Origin: Peribacillus simplex NBRC 15720 = DSM 1321
GTDB taxonomy: Bacteria; Bacillota; Bacilli; Bacillales; DSM-1321
Length of the DNA: 64,000 nucleotides
Direction: 5' to 3'
Assembly: GCF_002243645.1 (NCBI RefSeq)
Contig: NZ_CP017704.1
Coordinates: 4,358,001-4,422,000, forward strand
The translations under genes were made by a program, and so were the position numbers. Positions 54,427 through 64,000 of this stretch are shown one piece after another. Within the stretch, counting starts at the first letter, position 1. Each line of letters starts with the position of its first letter. A model generated the notes under the pieces. The model did no database searches. It saw nothing but the letters and a program-made list of their open reading frames with translations, and was not told where the DNA came from.

Positions 54427-56262
54427 ATGAATAGAGAAGAAAAATTAAAAAGACAATCAAAGATTCGTAACTTTTCCATCATCGCTCATATTGATCATGG
54501 TAAATCTACATTGGCGGATCGTATTATTGAAAAAACGAACGCCATGACTCAGCGTGAAATGAAGAGTCAGCTGTTGGATTCCATGGATTTAGAGCGTGAG
54601 CGTGGAATTACGATTAAATTGAATGCGATTCAATTGAAATATAACGCAAAAGATGGCGAAGAATATATTTTCCATCTTATTGATACACCGGGACATGTCG
54701 ATTTTACGTATGAAGTGTCACGAAGCCTTGCAGCGTGTGAAGGTGCTGTCCTTGTTGTCGATGCGGCACAGGGGATTGAGGCCCAAACGCTTGCAAACGT
54801 GTATTTAGCATTGGACAACAATCTGGAAATCCTTCCGGTCATCAATAAAATTGATTTGCCGAGTGCAGATCCGGAACGGGTACGTGGAGAAATCGAGGAA
54901 GTAATCGGATTGGATGCTTCCGATGCAGTCTTGGCTTCGGCTAAAGCGGGAATCGGAATCGAGGAGATTTTGGAACAGGTCGTTGAATTGGTTCCAGCTC
55001 CAAAAGGTGATCCCGATGCTCCTTTCAAGGCGCTTATTTTCGATTCACTGTTTGATGCGTACCGCGGTGTAGTTGCCTATATCCGTGTTGTTGAGGGTTC
55101 CATTAAAGTGGGCGACAAAATCAAAATGATGTCCACTGGCAAGGAATTCGATGTTACCGAATTGGGTGTCTTCAACCCTAAGACCCAGCTGTTGGATGAA
55201 CTGAACGTCGGTGATGTAGGTTTCCTTACGGCAGCCATTAAAAACGTTGGTGATACAACTGTTGGTGATACGATTACCAGCGCTGTGAATAGTGCGACAG
55301 AACCATTGCCGGGTTACAGGAAGATGAATCCGATGGTATATTGCGGTTTATACCCAATTGACGCATCGAAATTCAATGATTTACGGGATGCGTTGGAGAA
55401 ATTGGAATTGAACGATTCAGCGTTGCAGTTCGAAGCGGAATCATCGCAAGCATTGGGCTTCGGTTTCCGTTGCGGATTCCTTGGACTCCTTCATATGGAA
55501 ATTATCCAGGAACGCATTGAACGTGAATTCAAAATTGATCTGATCACCACTGCACCGAGTGTTATTTATGATGTGGTCCAAACAGACGGAACAGTCCTGA
55601 AAGTGGATAACCCGTCGAATATGCCGGATGCTCAAAAGATCGAACGGGTCGAGGAGCCATATGTCAAAGCAACGATGATGGCACCGACGGAGTTTGTCGG
55701 GGCGATCATGGAAATCTGTCAAAATAAACGCGGTAACTTCATTGATATGGAATATATCGATGAGACTCGTGTAAGCATTCATTACGAAATACCATTATCG
55801 GAAATCGTGTATGATTTCTTCGATCAATTGAAATCCAATACAAGAGGCTATGCTTCATTCGATTATGAGATGATCGGCTATAAACCGTCCAAGCTTGTGA
55901 AGATGGATATCTTGCTGAATTCTGAAACTGTCGATGCTTTAAGTTTCATCGTTCATAAGGACTTTGCTTATGAACGCGGTAAAGTGATTGTTGAAAAATT
56001 GAAGAAACTGATTCCGAGACAACAATTTGAAGTGCCGATCCAAGCAGCAATCGGGCAAAAAATCGTGGCCCGTTCTTCGATTAGTGCAATGCGCAAGAAC
56101 GTATTGGCTAAATGTTACGGCGGCGATATTTCCCGTAAACGTAAGTTGCTCGAAAAACAGAAAGAAGGTAAAAAGCGGATGAAACAGGTAGGTTCCGTTG
56201 AAGTTCCGCAAGAAGCTTTCATGGCTGTTTTGAAAATGGATGATACGACACCTAAGAAATAA
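54427..56262 (+). CDS. lepA: elongation factor 4 (LepA)
   Basis: LepA is a translational GTPase linked to initiation and 30S assembly under stress. The 611-residue product has G1 [10 protein letters not shown]2 RERGITIK, G3 DTPGHVDF, G4 NKIDLP and the LepA-specific C-terminal domain ending in [17 protein letters not shown] and [23 protein letters not shown] 54427 follows GGGAGTGAACG; the open frame upstream has no site. Confidence 0.97.
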   Translation: MNREEKLKRQSKIRNFSIIAHIDHGKSTLADRIIEKTNAMTQREMKSQLLDSMDLERERGITIKLNAIQLKYNAKDGEEYIFHLIDTPGHVDFTYEVSRSLAACEGAVLVVDAAQGIEAQTLANVYLALDNNLEILPVINKIDLPSADPERVRGEIEEVIGLDASDAVLASAKAGIGIEEILEQVVELVPAPKGDPDAPFKALIFDSLFDAYRGVVAYIRVVEGSIKVGDKIKMMSTGKEFDVTELGVFNPKTQLLDELNVGDVGFLTAAIKNVGDTTVGDTITSAVNSATEPLPGYRKMNPMVYCGLYPIDASKFNDLRDALEKLELNDSALQFEAESSQALGFGFRCGFLGLLHMEIIQERIEREFKIDLITTAPSVIYDVVQTDGTVLKVDNPSNMPDAQKIERVEEPYVKATMMAPTEFVGAIMEICQNKRGNFIDMEYIDETRVSIHYEIPLSEIVYDFFDQLKSNTRGYASFDYEMIGYKPSKLVKMDILLNSETVDALSFIVHKDFAYERGKVIVEKLKKLIPRQQFEVPIQAAIGQKIVARSSISAMRKNVLAKCYGGDISRKRKLLEKQKEGKKRMKQVGSVEVPQEAFMAVLKMDDTTPKK

Positions 56263-56280
56263 ATAAAATAAACGATAGAT

Positions 56281-56318
56281 AGAAAAAAGAGGGTAGAGGA
56301 GATCTAGCCTCTTTTTCT
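56281..56318 (+). terminator. terminator after lepA
   Basis: AGAAAAAAGAGG and CCTCTTTTTCT pair around a 14-base loop. Confidence 0.7.
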
Positions 56319-56351
56319 ATCGACTCATTCGATTAAAAGGTTGTGAACACA

Positions 56352-57503
56352 ATGATTAAAAGCGCCTACCTCCATATCCCATTTTGTGAACATATTTGTC
56401 ACTATTGTGATTTCAATAAAGTATTTTTGCAGGGACAGCCGGTTGACGAATATTTACAGATGATGAAAAAGGAAATGGGTATGCAGCTTTCCAAATACCC
56501 GACTGCCGGATTGGATACGGTTTTCGTAGGTGGAGGGACACCGACCTCTCTAGATGAAAAGCAGCTTGCATTCTTATGTGAAGCAATCAATGAAACCTTG
56601 CCGTTTGATCCAAAAAAGGCTGAATATACATTCGAAGCCAATCCAGGGGATCTTTCGAGGGAAAAACTCGAGATACTTTATCATTCAGGTGTCAATAGAT
56701 TAAGCTTTGGTGTGCAAAGCTTCAATGATGAATTATTAAAACGAATTGGCCGGACTCATCTGGCTTCTGAAGTATATGAAACGATTCATTTGGCTCAAGA
56801 TGTTGGCTTTACGAATATCAGCATCGACTTGATTTATGGATTGCCGGGCCAAACGATGGAAGATTTCCAAGATACGCTGGATAAGGCGATTGCCCTTCAA
56901 TTGCCGCACTACTCGAGCTACTCATTGATCGTTGAGCCGAAGACGGTTTTTTATAATCAGATGCGAAGGGGGAAATTAAACCTGCCGCCGCAGGAGCTCG
57001 AGGCGTTGATGTATGAGAGGCTGATGGAAGAGATGGAGAAGCATGGTCTGCATCAATATGAAATCAGTAACTTTGCCCGAGCTGGGTTTGAAAGCAGGCA
57101 CAACCTGACATATTGGGATAATGTGGAGTATTATGGAATTGGTGCCGGGGCACATGGCTATACTGGAGGTAAAAGGGTGGCCAATCATGGGCCTGTGAAG
57201 AAATATATCACGCCATTGCTGGCGAACGAGCTGCCTGTATTGGAGGAGCATACAGTACCGCTTCATGAACGGATGGAAGAGGAGATGTTTTTGGGGCTCC
57301 GGAAAACGGAAGGTGTTTCATTGGAAATCTTCAAGAATAAATTTTTTGTTGAAATGACGGAGATTTTCAGGAAACCGCTCGAAGAAGGATCGGCAAAGGG
57401 TCTACTTAAGGTGGAAGGCGGGTTCGTGCGCTTGACTGAGCGGGGCAAACTGCTAGGAAATGAAGTGTTCCAATCGTTTTTAGGCGTTATTGATTCCGAC
57501 TGA
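56352..57503 (+). CDS. hemW: radical SAM heme chaperone HemW
   Basis: HemW binds heme and a 4Fe-4S cluster and resembles coproporphyrinogen III dehydrogenase but lacks that activity. The 383-residue product has YLHIPFCEHICHYCDF with the CxxxCxxC cluster motif, VGGGTPTSL, EANPGDL, RLSFGVQSF and SIDLIYGLPGQT. ATG 56352 is chosen, 11 bases after AAAAGG; a GTG three codons earlier is too close to that site. Confidence 0.94.
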   Translation: MIKSAYLHIPFCEHICHYCDFNKVFLQGQPVDEYLQMMKKEMGMQLSKYPTAGLDTVFVGGGTPTSLDEKQLAFLCEAINETLPFDPKKAEYTFEANPGDLSREKLEILYHSGVNRLSFGVQSFNDELLKRIGRTHLASEVYETIHLAQDVGFTNISIDLIYGLPGQTMEDFQDTLDKAIALQLPHYSSYSLIVEPKTVFYNQMRRGKLNLPPQELEALMYERLMEEMEKHGLHQYEISNFARAGFESRHNLTYWDNVEYYGIGAGAHGYTGGKRVANHGPVKKYITPLLANELPVLEEHTVPLHERMEEEMFLGLRKTEGVSLEIFKNKFFVEMTEIFRKPLEEGSAKGLLKVEGGFVRLTERGKLLGNEVFQSFLGVIDSD

Positions 57504-57547
57504 AGGAAATCTATGTTATTTTAACGATGAATTAGCGGTTTTCATTG

Positions 57548-57576
57548 TTGACATCATAAGCTTCATTTGATAATTT
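57548..57576 (+). promoter_or_regulatory. SigA promoter of the hrcA operon
   Basis: TTGACA (57548-57553) with TAATTT 17 bases downstream (57571-57576). The CIRCE operator follows directly. Confidence 0.7.
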
Positions 57577-57585
57577 ATTAGTATA

Positions 57586-57612
57586 TTAGCACTCGATGAG
57601 ACAGAGTGCTAA
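57586..57612 (+). promoter_or_regulatory. CIRCE operator
   Basis: TTAGCACTC, nine bases, GAGTGCTAA: a perfect CIRCE inverted repeat, the HrcA binding site, between the promoter and hrcA. It makes the operon heat-inducible and self-regulated. Confidence 0.98.
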
Positions 57613-57627
57613 CAGAGGTGATCTTAC

Positions 57628-58656
57628 ATGCTAACTGATCGTCAATTATTGATTCTACAAGTGATAATCGAGGATTTTATCCATTCTGCCCAGCCAGTCG
57701 GGTCACGAAGCTTGTCGAAGAAAGATGAAATTACGTTCAGCTCTGCCACAATTCGCAATGAAATGTCTGATCTTGAAGAAATGGGATTTTTAGAAAAAAC
57801 CCATACTTCTTCCGGTAGGATTCCTTCTGAAAAAGGGTATAGATATTATGTGGATCATTTACTTTCTCCTCAAGCTCCGAAAAAGAATGAAATGAAGATA
57901 TTAAAATCCGTTTTTGTAGAACGAATTTATGAATTGGAAAAGATCGTTCAAAAGTCAGCGAAAATACTTTCGGAACTGACGAATTATACGGCGATTGTAC
58001 TGGGGCCGAAAGTGAATGAGCATAAGCTGAAAAAAATCCAGATCATTCCTTTGAGTCCTGAAACGGCAATAGCCATCATTATAACGGATACAGGTCATGT
58101 GGAGAATCGAATGATTTCCTTACCGCCTTCTTTTGATATAAACGAGATTGAAAAGATGGTGAACATATTGAATTCCCGTTTGGTCGATGTTCCGTTGGTT
58201 GATCTGAAAGATAAGATTTATAAGGAAGTGGCAGTTCTATTGAGCCGCCATATCCATAACTATGGATCAATGGTCTCCGTCCTGGCGGAGACGCTGACGG
58301 ACACAAAGCCCGAAAAAATATTTTTCGGCGGGAAAACGAATATGCTGAGGCAGCCGGAGTTCCATGATATTGCTAAAGTAAGCACGCTTTTATCGATGAT
58401 TGAGCAGGAACAGGGATTTTATGAACTCATTACTCAAAATCCATCGGGCATCCACGTCAAGATTGGCCGTGAAAATCAAAACACAGTGCTCGATGACTGC
58501 AGTTTGATAACGGCAACTTACTCAATCGGGCAGGAGCAAGTGGGCACTTTGGCCATATTGGGTCCAACGAGAATGGAATATTCGAGAGTGATCAGTTTGC
58601 TTTCGTTTTTTTCGAAGGATTTAACGGCCCTGATGACAAAACTGTATCAAAAATAG
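57628..58656 (+). CDS. hrcA: heat-inducible transcription repressor HrcA
   Basis: HrcA binds CIRCE and represses dnaK and groE operons. The 342-residue product has the winged-helix start [47 protein letters not shown] and [20 protein letters not shown], followed by the GAF-like domain. ATG 57628 follows AGAGGTGATCTTAC. It is the first gene of the hrcA-grpE-dnaK-dnaJ operon. Confidence 0.97.
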   Translation: MLTDRQLLILQVIIEDFIHSAQPVGSRSLSKKDEITFSSATIRNEMSDLEEMGFLEKTHTSSGRIPSEKGYRYYVDHLLSPQAPKKNEMKILKSVFVERIYELEKIVQKSAKILSELTNYTAIVLGPKVNEHKLKKIQIIPLSPETAIAIIITDTGHVENRMISLPPSFDINEIEKMVNILNSRLVDVPLVDLKDKIYKEVAVLLSRHIHNYGSMVSVLAETLTDTKPEKIFFGGKTNMLRQPEFHDIAKVSTLLSMIEQEQGFYELITQNPSGIHVKIGRENQNTVLDDCSLITATYSIGQEQVGTLAILGPTRMEYSRVISLLSFFSKDLTALMTKLYQK

Positions 58657-58755
58657 TAGCAAAGGTAATATTGTTAAGGTGGCGGAGGAGCATACTCCGC
58701 GGCTTGGCATATTACTTTAGCATAAATTGTATAACCCTTTTAGGGAGGTGAGATT

Positions 58756-59346
58756 GTGACAGAAAATAAAAACGAAAAACAAACATTGGAAAATGAAACA
58801 ATCGAGGAAAGCGCTGCAGAAGCAGTTTTCGCTGAAGAAGAAATTCCAGCGGAAGAAAACCATGGTCAGGTTGAAAAGGATGAACTTCAATTGGCTCATG
58901 AAAAGATTGCCGAGCTTGAGGCAAAAATCGAAGAAATGGATAACCGTTATCTTCGTCTGCAGGCCGATTTTGATAATTCAAGACGCCGTGCCAAGCTTGA
59001 TATGGAGGCGGCTCAAAAATATAGAGTTCAAAGTATTGCTAGTGATTTAGTGGAGGCTCTTGATAATTTTGAAAGAGCTACAAAAATCGAAGCGGAAAAT
59101 GAACAGACGAAATCCTTGCTTCAAGGCATGGAAATGGTCTATAAAGCGATTACTGATGCATTGACTAAAGAAGGCATCGAACCGATCAGTTCGGTTGGCG
59201 AAGAGTTCGATCCGCGTTTGCATCAAGCGGTCATGCAAGTTCAAGATGAAAACTTTGGTTCGAACATCGTCGTTGAGGAATTCCAAAAAGGATATCTTCT
59301 TAAAGACCGTGTAATTCGACCTGCAATGGTAAAAGTGAACGAATAG
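58756..59346 (+). CDS. grpE: nucleotide exchange factor GrpE
   Basis: GrpE releases ADP from DnaK. The 196-residue product has a disordered acidic N-terminus, a long coiled coil (about 45-95: [36 protein letters not shown]) and a C-terminal beta domain with GVEPI-like [20 protein letters not shown] and [16 protein letters not shown]. Start GTG 58756 follows GGGAGGTGAGATT. Confidence 0.96.
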   Translation: MTENKNEKQTLENETIEESAAEAVFAEEEIPAEENHGQVEKDELQLAHEKIAELEAKIEEMDNRYLRLQADFDNSRRRAKLDMEAAQKYRVQSIASDLVEALDNFERATKIEAENEQTKSLLQGMEMVYKAITDALTKEGIEPISSVGEEFDPRLHQAVMQVQDENFGSNIVVEEFQKGYLLKDRVIRPAMVKVNE

Positions 59347-59365
59347 GATTTTTACATATAAATAA

Positions 59366-61216
<1,851 letters not shown>

Positions 61217-61272
61217 AAAGTGACCCAATCGGGACACTGATATATTGGGCAGTATTTCTGCCTGCCATTGTA

Positions 61273-61313
61273 AAAAAGTCAAAGTCAGGTTATCTTGACT
61301 TTGGCTTTTTTTA
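61273..61313 (+). terminator. hairpin between dnaK and dnaJ
   Basis: AAAAAGTCAAAGTCA and TGACTTTGGCTTTTTTT form the stem. It may terminate part of the transcripts and lower dnaJ relative to dnaK. Confidence 0.75.
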
Positions 61314-61448
61314 CAGTGGATGGAATCATTGTCGGGAAGTGCTACAATCACTGGTGGGGAATCGTGGGATTTTAGAGAAAAATGTGTGCAAATTGGGGCT
61401 TGCAATACCATTTACAAAAATGTGTTAAAGCCGTTTGTACTTTTCTAG

Positions 61449-61478
61449 TTGATTATTATCTTCGTTCAGTGATAATAT
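61449..61478 (+). promoter_or_regulatory. possible internal promoter of dnaJ
   Basis: TTGATT (61449-61454) and TAATAT (61473-61478), 18 bases apart, lie 39 bases before dnaJ. B. subtilis is known to have an internal promoter at this place in the operon. Confidence 0.45.
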
Positions 61479-61516
61479 TACCTTTATGTGAATCGAATCG
61501 GGAGTGGATTTTAGAT

Positions 61517-62632
61517 ATGAGTAAACGCGATTATTATGAGGTGTTAGGCCTTTCGAAGAGTGCTTCGAAGGATGAAATCAAAAAAGCGTATCGAAAGCTC
61601 TCCAAACAATATCACCCTGATATTAATAAAGCGGACGATGCTGCGGATAAATTCAAGGAAATCAAGGAAGCTTACGAAGTGTTGAGTGACGAACAGAAAA
61701 AGGCCCATTATGACCAATTCGGACATACAGATCCCAATCAGGGCTTTGGCGGTCAGGACTTTGGCGGTTTCGGCGGTTTTGAAGATATTTTCAGTAGCTT
61801 CTTTGGTGGCGGCGGACGCAGAAGAGATCCTAATGCGCCGCGTCAAGGTGCGGATTTACAGTATACGATGACACTTTCTTTTGAAGAGGCTGCATTCGGA
61901 AAAGATACTGAGATCGAAATTCCGCGTGAAGAGAATTGTGATACATGTAAAGGATCAGGTGCCAAGCCGGGTACAAAAGTGGAAAACTGTTCACATTGTC
62001 ATGGAACCGGTCAATTGAATGTTGAACAAAACACAGCGTTCGGAAGGATTGTGAACCGGAGAGCATGTCACCATTGTCAAGGAACAGGAAAAATCATTCC
62101 TAATAAATGTTCAACATGCGGCGGCGACGGAAAAGTCCAAAAACGTAAAAAGATTCAAGTCAAGGTGCCAGCAGGAATTGATGATGGCCAGCAGTTGCGT
62201 GTAACCGGCCAAGGAGAGCCAGGAATCAATGGCGGTCCGGCAGGAGACCTGTATGTAGTCTTCCATGTGCGCAGCCATGAATTCTTTGAGCGGGATGGCG
62301 ATGATATATATTGTGAAATGCCGGTTACTTTTGCCCAGGCAGCATTAGGCGATGAAATAGAAGTTCCGACGCTGCATGGTAAAGTGAAGCTGAAGATTCC
62401 AGCAGGTACACAAACAAGCACTCGTTTCCGTTTAAAAGGGAAAGGTGTTCCGAATGTCAGAGGATATGGCCAAGGAGATCAGCATGTGGTCGTATTAGTG
62501 GTCACACCTAAGAAATTAACGGAAAAACAAAAGGACCTGCTTCGTGAGTTCAGTGATATCAGCGGACAAGGTGTTGATGAACAAGAAGATGGCTTTTTCT
62601 CAAAAGTAAAGCGTGCTTTTAAAGATAGGTGA
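61517..62632 (+). CDS. dnaJ: chaperone protein DnaJ (Hsp40)
   Basis: The 371-residue co-chaperone has the J domain with HPD ([10 protein letters not shown]), a Gly/Phe-rich linker ([13 protein letters not shown]), four CxxCxGxG zinc repeats ([32 protein letters not shown]) and the C-terminal substrate domain. It stimulates DnaK. ATG 61517 gives the standard [12 protein letters not shown] start; GGGAGTGG lies upstream. The open frame further upstream is not used. Confidence 0.97.
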   Translation: MSKRDYYEVLGLSKSASKDEIKKAYRKLSKQYHPDINKADDAADKFKEIKEAYEVLSDEQKKAHYDQFGHTDPNQGFGGQDFGGFGGFEDIFSSFFGGGGRRRDPNAPRQGADLQYTMTLSFEEAAFGKDTEIEIPREENCDTCKGSGAKPGTKVENCSHCHGTGQLNVEQNTAFGRIVNRRACHHCQGTGKIIPNKCSTCGGDGKVQKRKKIQVKVPAGIDDGQQLRVTGQGEPGINGGPAGDLYVVFHVRSHEFFERDGDDIYCEMPVTFAQAALGDEIEVPTLHGKVKLKIPAGTQTSTRFRLKGKGVPNVRGYGQGDQHVVVLVVTPKKLTEKQKDLLREFSDISGQGVDEQEDGFFSKVKRAFKDR

Positions 62633-62668
62633 ATAAAAGTAAAAGAACAAATTGGGAGTTGGTAGATT

Positions 62669-63610
62669 ATGAAGTGGTCTGAATTTGCAATCCAAACAAC
62701 GAATGAAGCGGTTGAACCTGTTTCGAATATTCTTCATGAGGCAGGTGCGAGTGGTGTTGTCATTGAGGATCCTCTAGAATTAGTCAAGGAACGTGAAAAT
62801 GTTTTTGGCGAAATCTACCACTTAAACCCAGATGATTATCCGAATGAAGGTGTAGTCATTAAGGCTTACCTGCCCGTTAACAGCTTCCTTGGCGATACCA
62901 TTGATGCTATTAAGGAATCAATCAATAATCTCCTTCTTTTTGATATAGACCTTGGGAAAAATGTTGTTTCAATTAGTGAAGTGAATGAAGAAGAGTGGGC
63001 GACGGCTTGGAAAAAATATTATAACCCCGTCAAAATATCCGAACGTTTTACAATCGTGCCAACATGGGAAGACTACACTCCAGTAAGCAGTGACGAATTG
63101 ATCATTGAACTTGATCCAGGCATGGCCTTCGGAACGGGAACACACCCGACGACGGTCATGTGCATCCAAGCGCTAGAACGTACAGTACGGCCTGGGGATT
63201 TAGTCGTTGATGTTGGAACGGGTTCTGGTGTTCTAAGCATTGCAGCTGCATTATTGGACGCAAAACGAATTCAGTCCCTTGATTTGGATGAAGTGGCAGT
63301 ACAGTCAGCCATACAAAATGTGGAACTGAATAACGTGCAGGATAAAGTGACCGTTTCACAAGGCAATTTGCTGGATGGTGTGAATGAACAAGCGGATATC
63401 GTCGTGGCTAATATTCTTGCCGAAGTGATCATGCGTTTTACGGATGATGTAGCGAAAGTAGTTAAACCTGGCGGATATTTCATCGCCTCAGGAATCATTC
63501 AAACTAAGAAACAAGATGTGAAGGATGCGATTATAGCATCTGGGTTCACTGTTGAAGAAACGATCTTGATGGAAGATTGGGTGGCAATAATCGCGAAAAG
63601 AAATGATTAA
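62669..63610 (+). CDS. prmA: ribosomal protein L11 methyltransferase PrmA
   Basis: PrmA trimethylates ribosomal protein L11. The 313-residue product has [20 protein letters not shown], the substrate-side [26 protein letters not shown], motif [16 protein letters not shown] and the NPPY-like VANILAEVI. It follows dnaJ by 36 bases, as in B. subtilis (yqeT). Confidence 0.95.
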   Translation: MKWSEFAIQTTNEAVEPVSNILHEAGASGVVIEDPLELVKERENVFGEIYHLNPDDYPNEGVVIKAYLPVNSFLGDTIDAIKESINNLLLFDIDLGKNVVSISEVNEEEWATAWKKYYNPVKISERFTIVPTWEDYTPVSSDELIIELDPGMAFGTGTHPTTVMCIQALERTVRPGDLVVDVGTGSGVLSIAAALLDAKRIQSLDLDEVAVQSAIQNVELNNVQDKVTVSQGNLLDGVNEQADIVVANILAEVIMRFTDDVAKVVKPGGYFIASGIIQTKKQDVKDAIIASGFTVEETILMEDWVAIIAKRND

Positions 63611-63615
63611 TTGAA

Positions 63616-63664
63616 AAAGTTACTCTGATTATCGGGTATTTGGATAGTCAGAGTACCTTTTTTT
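63616..63664 (+). terminator. terminator after prmA
   Basis: TTACTCTGATTATC and GATAGTCAGAGTACC form a long imperfect stem followed by seven T. Confidence 0.75.
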
Positions 63665-63748
63665 AGCTTGAATCTTTGCACGGCTTGCATTCTGGATTCC
63701 TGACTGTTAGCCTGTGAGTTTTTTAGACTAGACGAAGTAGGTGGCAGT

Positions 63749-64000
63749 GTGCAACGGTATTTTCTTAACGAAGTAGACATCAATGGAAACACGGTGACGA
63801 TATCAGGCGATGATTTTCACCATATCGCCAGGGTGATGAGAATGGGACCAGGGGAGCGGATCATCACGGTGAAAGGTAATGGTATGACGGCTGTCGCGGA
63901 AATTTCGGAAATTACTGATGATGCTGTTATAGGGACCGTTACCGAATGGAAGAATGAAGAAAAGGAACTTCCTGTGAGGGTTGTGATAGCGAGCGGTCTG
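63749..64000 (+). CDS. rsmE: 16S rRNA m3U1498 methyltransferase RsmE, 5' part
   Basis: RsmE is a SPOUT methyltransferase of 16S rRNA. The 84 residues present, MQRYFLNEVDINGNTVTISG then DDFHHIARVMRMGPGERI, are the N-terminal PUA-like domain and the start of the SPOUT fold (PVRVVIASGL); the gene runs out of the window. GTG 63749 is the start, behind GTAGGTGG. It corresponds to yqeU, next to prmA in B. subtilis. Confidence 0.9.
   Translation, partial: MQRYFLNEVDINGNTVTISGDDFHHIARVMRMGPGERIITVKGNGMTAVAEISEITDDAVIGTVTEWKNEEKELPVRVVIASGL

Overview
The window is chromosomal DNA from a low-to-moderate GC, endospore-forming Firmicute of the Bacillaceae. Gene order from about 4.5 kb to the right end follows the Bacillus subtilis rarA-cymR ... 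alaS ... greA-pbpI ... mccAB block, then sigK, then the yqeG-yqeM, comE, gpr-spoIIP, lepA-hemW and hrcA-grpE-dnaK-dnaJ-prmA-rsmE block. sigK, gpr, spoIIP, sda, pbpI/yrrS and a YjcZ-like gene show a spore former; comER/comEABC suggest competence genes. The genus is not proved by anything here; a Peribacillus-like relative is a guess. I found no rRNA, tRNA, CRISPR array, insertion sequence or prophage.

Layout. 1-4.5 kb is an accessory, partly decayed stretch: a small two-gene unit, gene remnants, a LytR-CpsA-Psr gene on the minus strand, the debris of an ABC transporter, and a tandem duplication of a gene for Ser/Thr/Glu-rich 10-residue-repeat proteins. 4.5-9 kb holds rarA (minus) and the sulfur-trafficking group cymR-yrvO-mnmA. 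9-15.7 kb holds yrrB, recD2, a lemA/TPM pair, yrrD, small proteins and a PerM-family membrane protein. A T-box leader precedes alaS, followed by yrzL-yrrK-yrzB and mltG. 21.6-25.2 kb is trmR-trhP1-trhP2-udk (tRNA wobble uridine modification plus uridine kinase). Then come greA, pbpI-yrrS, yrzA (minus) and the methionine-to-cysteine operon yrrT-mtnN-mccA-mccB, with yrhC.

33-34 kb is a cluster of very short ORFs with strong ribosome binding sites around yrzI, with a four-armed attenuator-like structure. It is followed by an uninterrupted sigK (no skin element), two small unknown minus-strand membrane proteins, pepF, and the divergent pssA and psd. sda lies on the minus strand below a cluster of DnaA boxes. 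From yqeG onward the window is a dense run of housekeeping, competence, sporulation and heat-shock genes, ending inside rsmE.

Several parts act together. CymR, encoded here, is the known repressor of the yrrT-mccB operon 23 kb away. MnmA (2-thiolation) and TrhP1/TrhP2/TrmR (5-hydroxylation and methylation) all modify tRNA U34. YqeH, YqeI, RsfS, LepA, PrmA, RsmE and RpsT all concern ribosome assembly or function. Sda with its DnaA boxes links replication status to sporulation, and sigK, spoIIP and gpr act later in the same programme. Many genes start with TTG placed behind a strong Shine-Dalgarno; those starts were chosen over upstream in-frame ATGs.
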